From: Paracidovorax avenae | Lineage (GTDB): Bacteria; Pseudomonadota; Gammaproteobacteria; Burkholderiales; Burkholderiaceae_C | Assembly (NCBI RefSeq): GCF_040892545.1 | Contig: NZ_CP156079.1 | Location: 1,488,001-1,552,000 of the forward strand | DNA length: 64,000 nt | Direction of reading: 5' to 3' | Part shown: positions 54,001 through 62,495 of the stretch, piece by piece | Layout: each line of letters begins with the position of its first letter | How positions within the stretch are numbered: the first letter of the stretch is position 1 | The notes under the pieces: model-generated | What the model saw: the letters and a program-made list of their open reading frames with translations, nothing else | Database searches by the model: none | What the model was told of the DNA's origin: nothing | Position numbers and translations under genes: made by a program

Positions 54001-54281
54001 TCGTGATGGGCGTGCTGCCCCTGGTGCTGTCCACCGGCGCCGGTTCGGAGATGCGCAGCGCCATGGGCGTGGCGGTGTTCGCCGGGATGATCGGCGTCAC
54101 GGCCTTCGGCCTGTTCCTCACGCCGGTCTTCTACGTGGCCCTGCGCCGCCTGGCCGGCAACCGGCCGCTGCAGCAGCATGGCAGCCACGTGGCGCCGATC
54201 ACCGACGCCGGCCAGGGCGCGCCGGGCCATGGGGCTTCGGCCCACCCCGTGATCGCCGCGCCGCGCGGCCTGCACGAATGA
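51036..54281 (+). CDS. RND multidrug efflux transporter, HAE-1 family (CeoB/BpeF-like)
   Basis: The 1081-residue inner-membrane pump has twelve predicted helices and two large periplasmic loops. Diagnostic segments are SRFFIDRPIFAGVLSVLI at the N terminus, the proton-relay helix GLVLAIGIVVDDAIVVVENVER with the two Asp residues, and QIGLIVLVGLSAKNAILIVEFA with its Lys. The OqxB/MexF branch is suggested by length and the flanking genes. It lies 32 bases after the adaptor. Substrates in the related ceo/bpe systems include chloramphenicol, trimethoprim and fluoroquinolones; here they are inferred. Confidence 0.93.
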   Translation: MNLSRFFIDRPIFAGVLSVLIFLAGLIALRALPISEYPEVAPPSVVVRATYPGANPKVIAETVATPLEESINGVEGMLYMGSQATTDGVMTLTVTFALGTDPDKAQQLVQNRVSQAEPRLPEEVRRLGVTTVKSAPDLTMVVHMVSPNGRYDIDYLRNYAVLNVKDRLARIPGVGQVQIFGGGDYSMRAWLDPQKVAQRGLSAGDVVAAIRGQNVQAAAGVVGQSPGLPGVDMQLSINARGRLATVEEFGDIIVKTGADGAVTRLRDVARLELGAADYSLRSLLNNDPAVGMGVFQAPGSNALDISANVRATMAELQKHMPEGVEFRIAYDPTQFVRASIHSVIQTLLEAIALVVIVVILFLQTWRASIIPLLAVPVSVVGTFAVLHLLGFSINALSLFGLVLAIGIVVDDAIVVVENVERNIEAGLSPREATYRAMREVSGPIIAIALVLVAVFVPLAFISGLTGQFYRQFAVTIAISTVISAINSLTLSPALSALLLKGHHEPKDALTRGMDRVLGGFFRRFNRVFHRGSEAYSGGVRRVIGRKALMLAIYLVLVGATWGLFKAVPGGFVPAQDKQYLVGFAQLPDGATLDRTEDVIRRMGEIVKKNPNVEDAIAFPGLSINGFTNSSNAGIVFVTLKPFAERRRADQSGGAVAGQLNQAFGSIQDAFIAMFPPPPVAGLGTTGGFKLQIEDRASLGYGAMDAAVKAFMAKAYQTPELAGLFTSWQVNVPQLYADIDRTKARQLGVPVTDIFETLQIYLGSLYANDFNQFGRTYSVRVQADAPYRARAEDVGLLKVRSATGEMVPLSALMKIENSFGPERAMRYNGFLSADVNGGPAPGFSSGQAQAAVERIAAETLPPGISFEWTELTYQEILAGNSAVLVFPLAILLVFLVLAAQYESLTLPIAIILIVPMGLMAAMAGVWLTRGDNNVFTQIGLIVLVGLSAKNAILIVEFARELEFAGRTPVQAAIEASRLRLRPILMTSLAFVMGVLPLVLSTGAGSEMRSAMGVAVFAGMIGVTAFGLFLTPVFYVALRRLAGNRPLQQHGSHVAPITDAGQGAPGHGASAHPVIAAPRGLHE

Positions 54282-54295
54282 GACGGAGCTTTGCC

Positions 54296-55768
54296 ATGAC
54301 GATGTTTTCTCCTTTTGATTCCCTCTCGCGGCTGGTGCCGCTGGCCGCTGCCCTGGTGCTGGCCGGCTGCATGAGCACTCCGGCGGTGCCGGAGCATGCC
54401 GGCGTGGCCGTGCCTGCCGCCTTCAGCGAAGCCGCCGGCGCGGCATCGTGGACCACGGCGCCGCCCGCCGAGGCGCAGCCCCGTGGCGCGTGGTGGCTGG
54501 GCTTCCGCGATCCGGTGCTGGACGACCTGGTGCAGCGCGCCGGCAGCGGCAACACCAGCGTGCAGGAGGCCGCCGCCCGGCTGGCCGAAGCGCGGGCGCT
54601 GCTGCGCTCCGCCGATGCCAATCGCGCGCCGCAACTGGGCGCCTCGGCCGGCGTGGCGCGGCAGGCCGGCGCCAACACGGCCACGGGCGGCCCGGTGCCC
54701 GCCACGCTGGCCACGGCGGGACTGAACGTGTCCTATGAACTGGACCTGTTCGGCCGCCTGTCGCAGGCCAGCGATGCCGCGCGGCTCGACGCCCGCTCGC
54801 GCGAGGCGCTGCTGCAGAGCGCGCGCCTGATGGCGCAGGCGGATACCGCCCAGGCCTATCTGCAACTGCGTTCGGTGCAGGCCGAGCAGGCCCTGGTGCA
54901 GGAGGGCCTGGCCGCCTACCAGGGCACCCTGCGCCTGACCGAGCGCCGCTACCAGGCCGGCGATGTGGCCGAGCTGGACGTGGCGCGCGTGCAGGCCGAG
55001 GTGGCCGCCACCGAGTCCGATGCCCTCGCGCTGGAGCGCCAGCAGGCCGTGCTGACCCATGCGCTGGCCCTGCTGGTCGGCGAGGTGGCCACCGGCTTCA
55101 CCGTGCCCCCTGCGGCCGGCGAGGCGGCGCTGCCCGTCATTCCCGCCGGCGTGCCGGGCACGGTGCTGGCGCGCCGTCCGGATGTCTCGGCGGCGCAGGC
55201 GGCCGTGCTGGCGGCGCAGGCCCGCGTGGGCGTGGCCCAGGCGGCGTGGTTCCCGGCCGTCACGCTCACGGGCAACGGCGGCTATGCATCGCCGGAACTG
55301 GGCGACCTCTTCAAGTGGTCGGCCCGCTCCTGGGGCATCGGTGCACTGCTGTCGCTGCCGCTCTTCGATGGGGGCCAGCGCCAGGCGCAGGAGGACGGCG
55401 CCCGCGCCCGGCTGGAGGGCGCGCTGGCTGCCCACCGCGGCCAGGTGCTCACGGCCTTCCGCGAGGTCGAGGACCAGCTCAGCGCGCTGCGCCTGCTGGC
55501 CGGCCAGGCCGATGCCCAGGGCCGCGCCGTGCAGTCGGCGGTCCGCGCCACGCAGCTGTCGGATTCGCGCTACCGCAACGGCATGGTGAGCCAGCTGGAA
55601 CTGCTCGATGCCCGCCGCAGCGAACTGCGCAACCGCCGCCAGGCCCTGCAGGTGCGCACCGCGCAGTACACGGCCACGGTGGGCCTGATCCGCGCGCTGG
55701 GCGGCGGCTGGGGAGACGATGGAGCGAAAATGCGGGAAGCAGACCGGCCGGTTGCACGCAACGGTTGA
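54296..55768 (+). CDS. Outer-membrane efflux lipoprotein, NodT family
   Basis: The 490-residue TolC-family channel has a signal peptide with lipobox LAGC (Cys23), then two similar halves of helical coiled coil plus beta strands. The pattern WWLGFRDPVLDDLVQRAGSGN, VSYELDLFGRLS and LARRPDVSAAQAAVLAAQARVGVAQA is typical. It completes the tripartite pump with the adaptor and RND protein. It starts 14 bases after the pump gene. Confidence 0.92.
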   Translation: MTMFSPFDSLSRLVPLAAALVLAGCMSTPAVPEHAGVAVPAAFSEAAGAASWTTAPPAEAQPRGAWWLGFRDPVLDDLVQRAGSGNTSVQEAAARLAEARALLRSADANRAPQLGASAGVARQAGANTATGGPVPATLATAGLNVSYELDLFGRLSQASDAARLDARSREALLQSARLMAQADTAQAYLQLRSVQAEQALVQEGLAAYQGTLRLTERRYQAGDVAELDVARVQAEVAATESDALALERQQAVLTHALALLVGEVATGFTVPPAAGEAALPVIPAGVPGTVLARRPDVSAAQAAVLAAQARVGVAQAAWFPAVTLTGNGGYASPELGDLFKWSARSWGIGALLSLPLFDGGQRQAQEDGARARLEGALAAHRGQVLTAFREVEDQLSALRLLAGQADAQGRAVQSAVRATQLSDSRYRNGMVSQLELLDARRSELRNRRQALQVRTAQYTATVGLIRALGGGWGDDGAKMREADRPVARNG

Positions 55769-55972
55769 AAATTCCCGCAAGTTGGGTAACCCGGCGTAGC
55801 AAAGCGGGCCCGTGCCGGCGCTGGGGCGCCAACCGGCCTATAGTGCTTCTTTTTGTTGCCGGGCCGTGTCATAGGTCGCGGCTAGGATACGGGTCGCCGC
55901 CCGCCATGTCCGCGGCACGACCGGCCCGCCCCCCATTTCCATGTCCCTATCAGCTATCGCAGGAGCACACGC

Positions 55973-57412
55973 ATGACGTATCCGAGCACACGCCTTTTCA
56001 TTGCCGGTGAATGGCAGGATGCCGCCGATGGCAAGACCATCGCCGTGCACAACCCGGCCACGGGCAAGGAAATCGGCCGCGTGGCCCATGCCGGCCGTGC
56101 CGACCTGGACCGTGCCCTGGAGGCGGCCCAGAAAGGCTTCGAGGTCTGGCGCGACATCCCCGCCGTGGAGCGCGCACGCACCATGCGCCGCGCGGCGGCC
56201 CTGATGCGCGAGCGCGCCGAATCCATCGCCCGCATCCTCACCCAGGAGCAGGGCAAGCCGCTGGCCGAGGCGAAGATCGAGGCCATGGCCGCCGCCGACA
56301 TCATCGAGTGGTTCGCCGATGAGGGCCAGCGCATCTACGGCCGCATCGTGCCGGCCCGCGGCAGCCTCGCCGTGCGCCAGCTCGTCCTGAAGGACCCCGT
56401 CGGCCCCGTGGCCGCGTTCACGCCCTGGAACTTCCCGATCAACCAGGTGGTGCGCAAGCTGGCCGCCGCCCTGGCGTCCGGCTGCTCCATCCTCGTGAAG
56501 GCCCCCGAGGAAACGCCCGCCAGCCCCGCCGAACTCATCCGGGCCTTCGCCGATGCCGGCGTGCCGGCCGGCACCGTGGGCCTGGTCTATGGCAACCCCG
56601 GCGAGATTTCCAGCTACCTCATCCCGCATCCGGTCATCCGCAAGGTCACCTTCACCGGCTCGACCCCCGTGGGCAAGCAGCTGGCGGCGCTGGCCGGCCA
56701 GCACATGAAGCGCGTGACCATGGAACTGGGCGGCCATGCCCCGGTGATCGTCGCGGACGACGCCGACGTGGAACTGGCCATCAAGGCCGCCGGCGGCGCG
56801 AAGTTCCGCAATGCCGGCCAGGTCTGCATCTCGCCCACCCGTTTCCTGGTGCACGAGAGCATCCGCAAGGACTTCGTGGCAGCCCTGGCGCGCCACGCCC
56901 AGGGCCTGAAGGTGGGCGACGGCCTGGCCGACGGCACCCAGATGGGCCCGCTGGCCAACCCGCGCCGCATCGCGGCCATGGCCGAACTGATGCAGGATGC
57001 CGTGCAGCACGGCGCCCAGGTGGCGGCCGGCGGAGAGCGCATCGGTGGCGACGGCAACTTCTTCCAGCCCACGGTGCTGGACGACGTGCCCGTGTCCGCG
57101 CGCATCTTCAACGAGGAGCCTTTCGGCCCGGTGGCCGCGGTGCGCGGCTTCGAGAAGATCGAGGACGCCATCGCCGAGGCGAACCGACTGCCCTACGGGC
57201 TGGCCGGCTACGCCTTCACGCGCTCCCTCAAGCACGCCCACCTGCTGTCGCAGCGGCTCGAAGTGGGTATGCTGTGGATCAACCAGCCCGCGTCCCCGTC
57301 CGCCGAACTGCCGTTCGGCGGGCTGAAGGACTCCGGCTACGGTTCCGAGGGAGGCCCGGAGGCGATCGAGGCGCACCTGAACACGCGCGCGGTATCCATT
57401 ACCAACGTGTGA
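55973..57412 (+). CDS. NAD-dependent aldehyde dehydrogenase (succinate-semialdehyde/2-oxoglutarate-semialdehyde type)
   Basis: The 479-residue enzyme oxidises an aldehyde to an acid with NAD(P). The catalytic Cys285 lies in [11 protein letters not shown] and Glu251 in MELGGHAP; the nucleotide motif is [11 protein letters not shown]. The N-terminal [11 protein letters not shown] and the C-terminal [12 protein letters not shown] are typical of the GabD/KGSADH branch. It appears monocistronic with a hairpin terminator downstream. The exact substrate cannot be told from sequence; both succinate semialdehyde and 2-oxoglutarate semialdehyde are plausible. Confidence 0.88.
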   Translation: MTYPSTRLFIAGEWQDAADGKTIAVHNPATGKEIGRVAHAGRADLDRALEAAQKGFEVWRDIPAVERARTMRRAAALMRERAESIARILTQEQGKPLAEAKIEAMAAADIIEWFADEGQRIYGRIVPARGSLAVRQLVLKDPVGPVAAFTPWNFPINQVVRKLAAALASGCSILVKAPEETPASPAELIRAFADAGVPAGTVGLVYGNPGEISSYLIPHPVIRKVTFTGSTPVGKQLAALAGQHMKRVTMELGGHAPVIVADDADVELAIKAAGGAKFRNAGQVCISPTRFLVHESIRKDFVAALARHAQGLKVGDGLADGTQMGPLANPRRIAAMAELMQDAVQHGAQVAAGGERIGGDGNFFQPTVLDDVPVSARIFNEEPFGPVAAVRGFEKIEDAIAEANRLPYGLAGYAFTRSLKHAHLLSQRLEVGMLWINQPASPSAELPFGGLKDSGYGSEGGPEAIEAHLNTRAVSITNV

Positions 57413-57452
57413 CCGGACCGGCCATCGATCCCGGGGCAGCGATGCCCCGGAC

Positions 57453-57484
57453 AGCCCCCGCGGACACCCATCCCGGGGGCTTTG
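57453..57484 (+). terminator. Intrinsic terminator of the aldehyde dehydrogenase gene
   Basis: AGCCCCCG (57453-57460) pairs with CGGGGGCT (57474-57481), with TTT after the stem. The short T-run makes it moderate. Confidence 0.6.
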
Positions 57485-57644
57485 TCGCATGGTGGGGCCT
57501 CCGGCAGGGCGGGCCGCGGCGGCGTTGTTTGCAAGAGGCGTTCCATCCTGCGGATTTGCAGGGGTGGAACCTGACGATACCTTGAAGACCGGTTGCCGGT
57601 CATGCACAGTGGGCCACTGTCACTCAGAATTCAGGCGGGAGAAC

Positions 57645-58907
57645 ATGTCAAACCACGGCGACGCAGACGATGTGCTGCACGTGGCCATCGTCGGCGGCGG
57701 GGCCCTGGGCCTCGCGTCGGCATACCACCTCATGCAGCGTGCGCGGCGCCTGGGTGCATTCCTGGACGTGCATGTCTTCGATGGCCGCGAGGCCCCGGAG
57801 GCGCACGGCCAGGGTGTCCTGGACGGCCCGGGGATGGCCGCTGGCCAGGCTCCGGCCGGTGGGGGGGATGGCGACCGCACGCCGCCGGATGGCAACGGGC
57901 TCGCCGTGCCGCTGATCCGTACCGTGCACCGCGCCGCCATGGCCCTGCGCGGCCGCATCCGGCTCGACTACTCCTGCGGGCGCTTCTTCGACGACTGCCT
58001 GCGCGACCCGGAAGCGATGCTCGACGAGGCGGCGCGCACGCTGTCGCTGTCCATCGACTGGCGCGATGCGCGCGTGCTGGATGCCCTCGTGCAGGTGCGC
58101 GACGGCTACTACTACCCCCTCATCTCGACCATGTTCCTCTGCGACCCTTCCGGCCCGCAGAACACGCCGGTGCAGGCGGCCCTGGAATACATCCGCTGGA
58201 AGGAAGACGGCCGTTCCCTGCCCGAAAACGATTTCACCGACGACGCGTCGCGCAAATGGGCGGAATCGCTGGCTGCGCACCTGGAGGAGCGGTCGGACGA
58301 GCAGGTGTCCGTCACCATCCGCTCCGGCGGCCGGCTGCTGGTGCGCGTGATGAGCGACATGGTGGAGGTGCTGCGCGGGGGCGAGTCCCGGATCTTCGAT
58401 ATCTGCGTCATGGCCAATTCGCCGGGCGACGCCCTGCGCGTGCTGGCCTTCGACGCCGCCACCGCGGCCTTCGGCGTACGGGTCGGCCGCATTCTGGACA
58501 GCGTCTGCGAGACCGACGACGAATCTGCCTGGTACGAGAGCGAGGGCATGCCATTCCCCCGGCCATCGGGCACGTCCCCGGGAGGCGCCAGCTGGCGGCC
58601 TGGAGAGTGGAACAGCGAGGTGCCCGGGAGCCCGTCCGCGCGGCCGCCGCCCACGCGGCCGGGGCCGGAAGACAAGGCCTGGGCCGCCTTCCGGCACCAC
58701 GTGTTCGACGTGTCCGTGAAGGCCCGGACCGACATCCGGGCGTTGAACGAAGCCTTCGTCGAAGGCTGGCGCGAGGGGGAAGGGCGTGTCCCCTGCGCCG
58801 AGATACCGCCGCTGCTGTTCGTGGGCGGCTGGCCCTATGGCGCCGTGCTGCAGGAGCAGTGCATGGAGCAGGCCGAGGAACTGGGCAACTGGCTGTTGCC
58901 CGAGTAA
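57645..58907 (+). CDS. FAD/NAD(P)-binding protein of unknown substrate
   Basis: The 420-residue protein opens with a dinucleotide-binding Rossmann motif VAIVGGGALGLASAYHL (residues 13 to 29). A Gly/Pro-rich loop follows (about 50 to 85), then a helical region, and near the C terminus LLFVGGWPYGAVLQEQ, where FAD-dependent oxidases usually have their closing GGW-type motif. Residues about 305 to 345 are a Pro/Gly/Ser-rich insert that looks disordered. It stands alone on the plus strand and converges with the iron-uptake genes. I do not recognise its substrate; the start at 57645 has a weak GGGA site. Confidence 0.6.
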   Translation: MSNHGDADDVLHVAIVGGGALGLASAYHLMQRARRLGAFLDVHVFDGREAPEAHGQGVLDGPGMAAGQAPAGGGDGDRTPPDGNGLAVPLIRTVHRAAMALRGRIRLDYSCGRFFDDCLRDPEAMLDEAARTLSLSIDWRDARVLDALVQVRDGYYYPLISTMFLCDPSGPQNTPVQAALEYIRWKEDGRSLPENDFTDDASRKWAESLAAHLEERSDEQVSVTIRSGGRLLVRVMSDMVEVLRGGESRIFDICVMANSPGDALRVLAFDAATAAFGVRVGRILDSVCETDDESAWYESEGMPFPRPSGTSPGGASWRPGEWNSEVPGSPSARPPPTRPGPEDKAWAAFRHHVFDVSVKARTDIRALNEAFVEGWREGEGRVPCAEIPPLLFVGGWPYGAVLQEQCMEQAEELGNWLLPE

Positions 58908-58908
58908 G

Positions 58909-58937
58909 GCCCCCGCGGGGCGCGCGCCCCGGGGGAA
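58909..58937. terminator. GC-rich hairpin at convergent gene ends
   Basis: The 36-base gap between the FAD protein and the siderophore receptor genes contains the nested palindrome CCCCGCGGGGCG / CGCCCCGGGG. No T-run is present, but it lies exactly at both gene ends. Confidence 0.4.
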
Positions 58938-58943
58938 GTTCCG

Positions 58944-61178
58944 TCAGAAGCGGTAGGTCGAGGTCAGCATGTAGGTGCGCCGCTGGCCGTAGAAGCAGTC
59001 GCCGCGCGCCAGGCACTGCGTGACCTGCACCTTGTCCGTCAGGTTCACCACGTTGAAGGCCAGCCGCCAGTCGCCGGCGTCGTACGACACCATGGCATCG
59101 GCGATGGTGGAGGACGGCGTGGTGATGGCGGTCGTGCCGGTCCACTGCGAGCCCGTGTAGCGCAGCCCGCCGCCCACCGTCCACTGCCCGCGGCCGCCCG
59201 TGCCGAAGCGGTGCGACAGCCAGGCGGAGGCCGTGTGCTTCGGCACGCCGGCCACCGGCTGCCCCTGGTCGCCCGCGTTGCTGCGCGAGATCTCGGCGTC
59301 GGTGTAGGCGTAGGCCAGCGTGGCGTCCCAGCTGCGCGCGATGCTGGCCGTGAGTTCGGCCTCCAGGCCGCGGGCCTTGGTTTCGCCGATCTGCAGGTTG
59401 TTGCGCGGGTTGGCGGGATCGGTGGTCTTGCGGTTCTTCTCGCGCACCTGGTAGATGGCCGCATACGCCGAGATGCCCCGGCCCTCGGGCTGCCATTTCA
59501 CGCCGGCTTCCCACTGCTGGCCGCGCTGGGGCTTGAACGGCGTGCCGTAGAAGTCCACGCCGCCCAGGGGCTGGAACGACTCCGAATAGCTCAGGTAGGG
59601 CGCCCAGCCGCCGTCCATCTGGTAGGTCGCGCCCAGGCGCTTGGTCCAGGCGCTGTCGTCCACGGCTGCCGCGGGGCGGCCCTCGGTGTCGGTCTTGGCC
59701 CGGTCGTGGCGAAGGCCGAGCGTGGCCGTCCAGCGGTTCCAGCGGATCTGGTCCTGCGCGTAGAAGCCCATCTGCTTCTGGCGCACGCCGGGCTGGCGTG
59801 CCAGGTCGGATTCGGACGGCGGCGTGAAGTTGCCGTACACCGGTGCATAGACATCGATGCCGCTCACGGTCTTGAACCACGAGGACTGGCTGGTGGCGTT
59901 GCGCTGCGCGTCCATGCCGAACAGCAGCGTGTGTTCGGTGGCGCCGGCACGCAGCTTGCCTTCGAGCTGCGTATCGACCATCAGCAGGCGGCTGGCGTTG
60001 CGCTGCCAGGAGGCATCGCGCAGCAGCGTGCGGTTGTCCGCCTCGAACACCGGGCGTGCCGGCCGGCCCGTGGCGCGGTTGGCGGTGAAGCTGGTGTACA
60101 TGCTGCGGTAATCGACGTCGCTCACCGTGCGGCGCAGGTTCTGCCGCAGCGTCCAGGCGCCGTTCAGCTGGTGGCTGAAGAGGTAGCCCCAGGAATTGTT
60201 CTCGCTGTCGTAGGCGTCCCAGCCGGGCTCGCTGATGAAGGCCGAGGTCGGGATCTGGCCGTACGGGCTGGGCAGTTGCGTGCCCTGCCACGGGAAGAAG
60301 CCGATCAGCGAGCCGCTCTTGTCCTTCTGGTGCGTGAACTGCAGCGTCAGCGACGTGGCGGCGCTGGGTTTCCAGGTGAGCGTGGGTGCGAACACCTGGC
60401 GGTCGTCACCCACGTGATCCACCTGGGAATCGCTGTCGCGGCCCACCGCCACCAGGCGGTAGAGCCATTGCCCATCCTGGGTGAGCGGGCCGGTCAGGTC
60501 GGCCGCGATCTGCTTGCGGGCGTAGTTGCCCAGCTGCACCTGCACCTCGCGCAGCGGCTCGGCCTGGGGGCGCTTGCTCGTGAGGTTGAGCACGCCGCCC
60601 ACGCTGCCCTGGCCGTACAGCACGGACGACGGCCCGCGCAGGAATTCCACGCGTTCGAGCAGGTAGGGATCGGCCTTGATGTTGTTGTAGGTGCCGTAGG
60701 TGCGCAGCAGGCCGTCCAGGTACTGCGTCACGTCGCCGCCGCGGGCCTTGAAGCTGTCCACCCGGCTGTCGAAGTAGTTGGACACCATGCCGGCGGTGTA
60801 GGCCGTGGTCTGGCGCAGCGTTTGCGCGCCCTGCGCCTCCATCTGGTCGCGCGTGACGACGCTGATGGCCTGCGGTGTCTCGATCAGCGGGGTATCGGTC
60901 TTGGTGGCCGAAAGGGCGCGGCGGGCTGCGAAGCCGGCGACGGGCCCCACGGGGTTTTCCTGCTGGCCATCGGCGCTCACCGTCACCGGGGCGAGCGTGG
61001 CTTCCGTGGCCGGAGCGCTGCCGGTGGCGGCCTGCTGTGCATGCGCGGCGGTGGCGGCGCCCAGGGTGCAGAGTGTGGCGGCGGCCGCCGACAGGGACCG
61101 GACGAGCGCGCGCGGAGTGGCGCCGGGGCGGGAAGCGCGCCGGTGGGCGGAAGGGAGAAGGTCGAGGGATTGCGTCAT
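58944..61178 (-). CDS. TonB-dependent siderophore receptor
   Basis: The 744-residue outer-membrane receptor has a long signal peptide (about residues 1 to 48, ending AHAQ), a plug domain beginning TPLIETPQAISVVTRDQME (residues about 98 to 116) and a 22-strand barrel ending in the C-terminal aromatic signature TYMLTSTYRF. The plug phrase VEFLRGPSSVLYGQGSVGG is diagnostic of siderophore receptors of the FhuA/FoxA class. A cysteine pair in QCLARGDC near the C terminus is notable. It follows DUF4198, DUF3325 and PepSY genes on the same strand, an iron-uptake arrangement. The siderophore is unknown. Confidence 0.9.
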   Translation of the reverse strand: MTQSLDLLPSAHRRASRPGATPRALVRSLSAAAATLCTLGAATAAHAQQAATGSAPATEATLAPVTVSADGQQENPVGPVAGFAARRALSATKTDTPLIETPQAISVVTRDQMEAQGAQTLRQTTAYTAGMVSNYFDSRVDSFKARGGDVTQYLDGLLRTYGTYNNIKADPYLLERVEFLRGPSSVLYGQGSVGGVLNLTSKRPQAEPLREVQVQLGNYARKQIAADLTGPLTQDGQWLYRLVAVGRDSDSQVDHVGDDRQVFAPTLTWKPSAATSLTLQFTHQKDKSGSLIGFFPWQGTQLPSPYGQIPTSAFISEPGWDAYDSENNSWGYLFSHQLNGAWTLRQNLRRTVSDVDYRSMYTSFTANRATGRPARPVFEADNRTLLRDASWQRNASRLLMVDTQLEGKLRAGATEHTLLFGMDAQRNATSQSSWFKTVSGIDVYAPVYGNFTPPSESDLARQPGVRQKQMGFYAQDQIRWNRWTATLGLRHDRAKTDTEGRPAAAVDDSAWTKRLGATYQMDGGWAPYLSYSESFQPLGGVDFYGTPFKPQRGQQWEAGVKWQPEGRGISAYAAIYQVREKNRKTTDPANPRNNLQIGETKARGLEAELTASIARSWDATLAYAYTDAEISRSNAGDQGQPVAGVPKHTASAWLSHRFGTGGRGQWTVGGGLRYTGSQWTGTTAITTPSSTIADAMVSYDAGDWRLAFNVVNLTDKVQVTQCLARGDCFYGQRRTYMLTSTYRF

Positions 61179-61288
61179 GGCAGGCAATAAATGGGTCGCC
61201 CGCGCCACCGGTGCGGCGTGCGGGAGGAATGGCGGAAAAACGGGGAGGCGCACCGCGCCGGGCGGCGTGGCGCGCGGCGCCGCAGGGG

Positions 61289-62008
61289 TCAGCGCGCCGG
61301 GGCGGCCGGCAGGGCGGGCGATTCCATGCCCTCGGCCTGGGCGAAGGTGAGCGTGGTGAGGTAGGACGTCTCGCCGTACTTCTCGCCGTTGCGCTCGCCG
61401 GCGGCCGGGTCGGAGTGCTTCACCTCGGCCACATACTGGCCCTTCCACGGCAGGGCGAACCGCACCGTGCCGTCCGCGCCGGTCACGGCCTCGCGGGCCC
61501 ATCCCGAGGGCGCGGCCAGCGTCACCTGGGCCTTGGGCAGCGGCTGGCCGTTGAACACCACGCGCAGTTCGCCCGCGCGGCCCGTGGGCACCACGTCCAG
61601 CGGCGCCGTGGCCGCGACGGGGCGGGACAGGTCCGCGACCCAGCGCGCGGCGGGGCGCCAGAGCAGCGCGGGCTTGCCCCCCTTGCTGCGGTCGATCACT
61701 GGATAGGGGGCTTCCGCGAACAGCGTCTCGGCGGCGCCGGGCAACGCATAGGCGAAGGCCGTGGCGGTGCGCCGGCCTTCCACGGGCGTGGCCGACGCCG
61801 CACCCGGCGCATGGGCCTGCAGCACCGGAATGCCCTGGAACTTGTCCAGCGCGCCCGGCGATTTCTCGAGCAGGTTGTCGGCATATTCGCCGAACTGCAG
61901 CCGTGCCTGGCCGTTGCCGGCTTCGAGCCACACCTGGTGGGCCTGGGCACCGGCAGCGGCGCAGGCGGCGAAGAGGGCGGTGGCCCAGGGGCGGAAGGAC
62001 GATGGCAT
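61289..62008 (-). CDS. DUF4198 periplasmic protein
   Basis: The 239-residue protein has a signal peptide (about residues 1 to 23) and starts its mature part with HQVWLEAGNGQARLQFGEY. The body is beta-rich, with GELRVVFNGQPLPKAQVTL, VTGADGTVRFALPWKGQYVAEV and a transthyretin-like fold at the C-terminal half. The DUF4198 family includes proteins linked to metal uptake. AAGGAG lies 8 bases before the ATG. It lies between DUF3325 and the receptor gene, so a role in iron or other metal handling is inferred. Confidence 0.78.
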   Translation of the reverse strand: MPSSFRPWATALFAACAAAGAQAHQVWLEAGNGQARLQFGEYADNLLEKSPGALDKFQGIPVLQAHAPGAASATPVEGRRTATAFAYALPGAAETLFAEAPYPVIDRSKGGKPALLWRPAARWVADLSRPVAATAPLDVVPTGRAGELRVVFNGQPLPKAQVTLAAPSGWAREAVTGADGTVRFALPWKGQYVAEVKHSDPAAGERNGEKYGETSYLTTLTFAQAEGMESPALPAAPAR

Positions 62009-62133
62009 CGGTTGGCTCCTTGAAAGGTGGAAGGGTCGATAAAAAAATGCGGCGGCGCGCCGGAGGCGCCCCCGGCTGCGGGGACTGGCGGCGAGGCGGG
62101 GGACTGCGGCCGGACCGTGGCGGCCGGTGCCGG

Positions 62134-62490
62134 TCAGCCCGTGGCGTGCGGCCCCAGGGCGGCCGTCAGTGCCGCCCACAGCACCGCCAGCGCCAGGGCC
62201 GCGGCCCAGAGCCTGGGCAGGCGCCGCGGCCACCAGGTGGCCGCTGCAGTGGCGCCCAGCGCCGACACGGACAGCGCCACGGCCCACCAGGTGACCGACA
62301 GCGGCACGCTGGCCATGCGCGGCCATGCCACGGCCAGAACCAGCGACAGGCCCAGCACGGCCCATCCGCCACGGCGCAGGGCACGCAGCCGCGCCGGGGC
62401 GCCTTCGCGCCCCCAGGCGTCCTCGTGGTGCCGGTCCATGCCCAGCGCGATGCCGGCCCAGCCGGCGAAACACAGCAGCAGTTCGAGCAT
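62134..62490 (-). CDS. DUF3325 membrane protein
   Basis: The 118-residue protein has three or four predicted membrane spans, starting LELLLCFAGWAGIALGMDRHHED and including WAVLGLSLVLAVAWPRM and WWAVALSVSALGATAAATWW. It belongs to the DUF3325 family, typically encoded beside PepSY and DUF3649 proteins in iron-uptake operons. It begins 5 bases after the PepSY gene stop. The function is unknown; DUF3649 is not in the window but could lie upstream. Confidence 0.75.
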   Translation of the reverse strand: MLELLLCFAGWAGIALGMDRHHEDAWGREGAPARLRALRRGGWAVLGLSLVLAVAWPRMASVPLSVTWWAVALSVSALGATAAATWWPRRLPRLWAAALALAVLWAALTAALGPHATG

Positions 62491-62495
62491 GGCGG

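Noticed and set aside
50430..54275. A 3.8-kb open frame on the minus strand opposite the RND pump genes
   Set aside because: It is a by-product of high GC codon bias on the plus strand: the translation is low-complexity His/Arg/Gly-rich with no domain, while the plus strand encodes complete known proteins.
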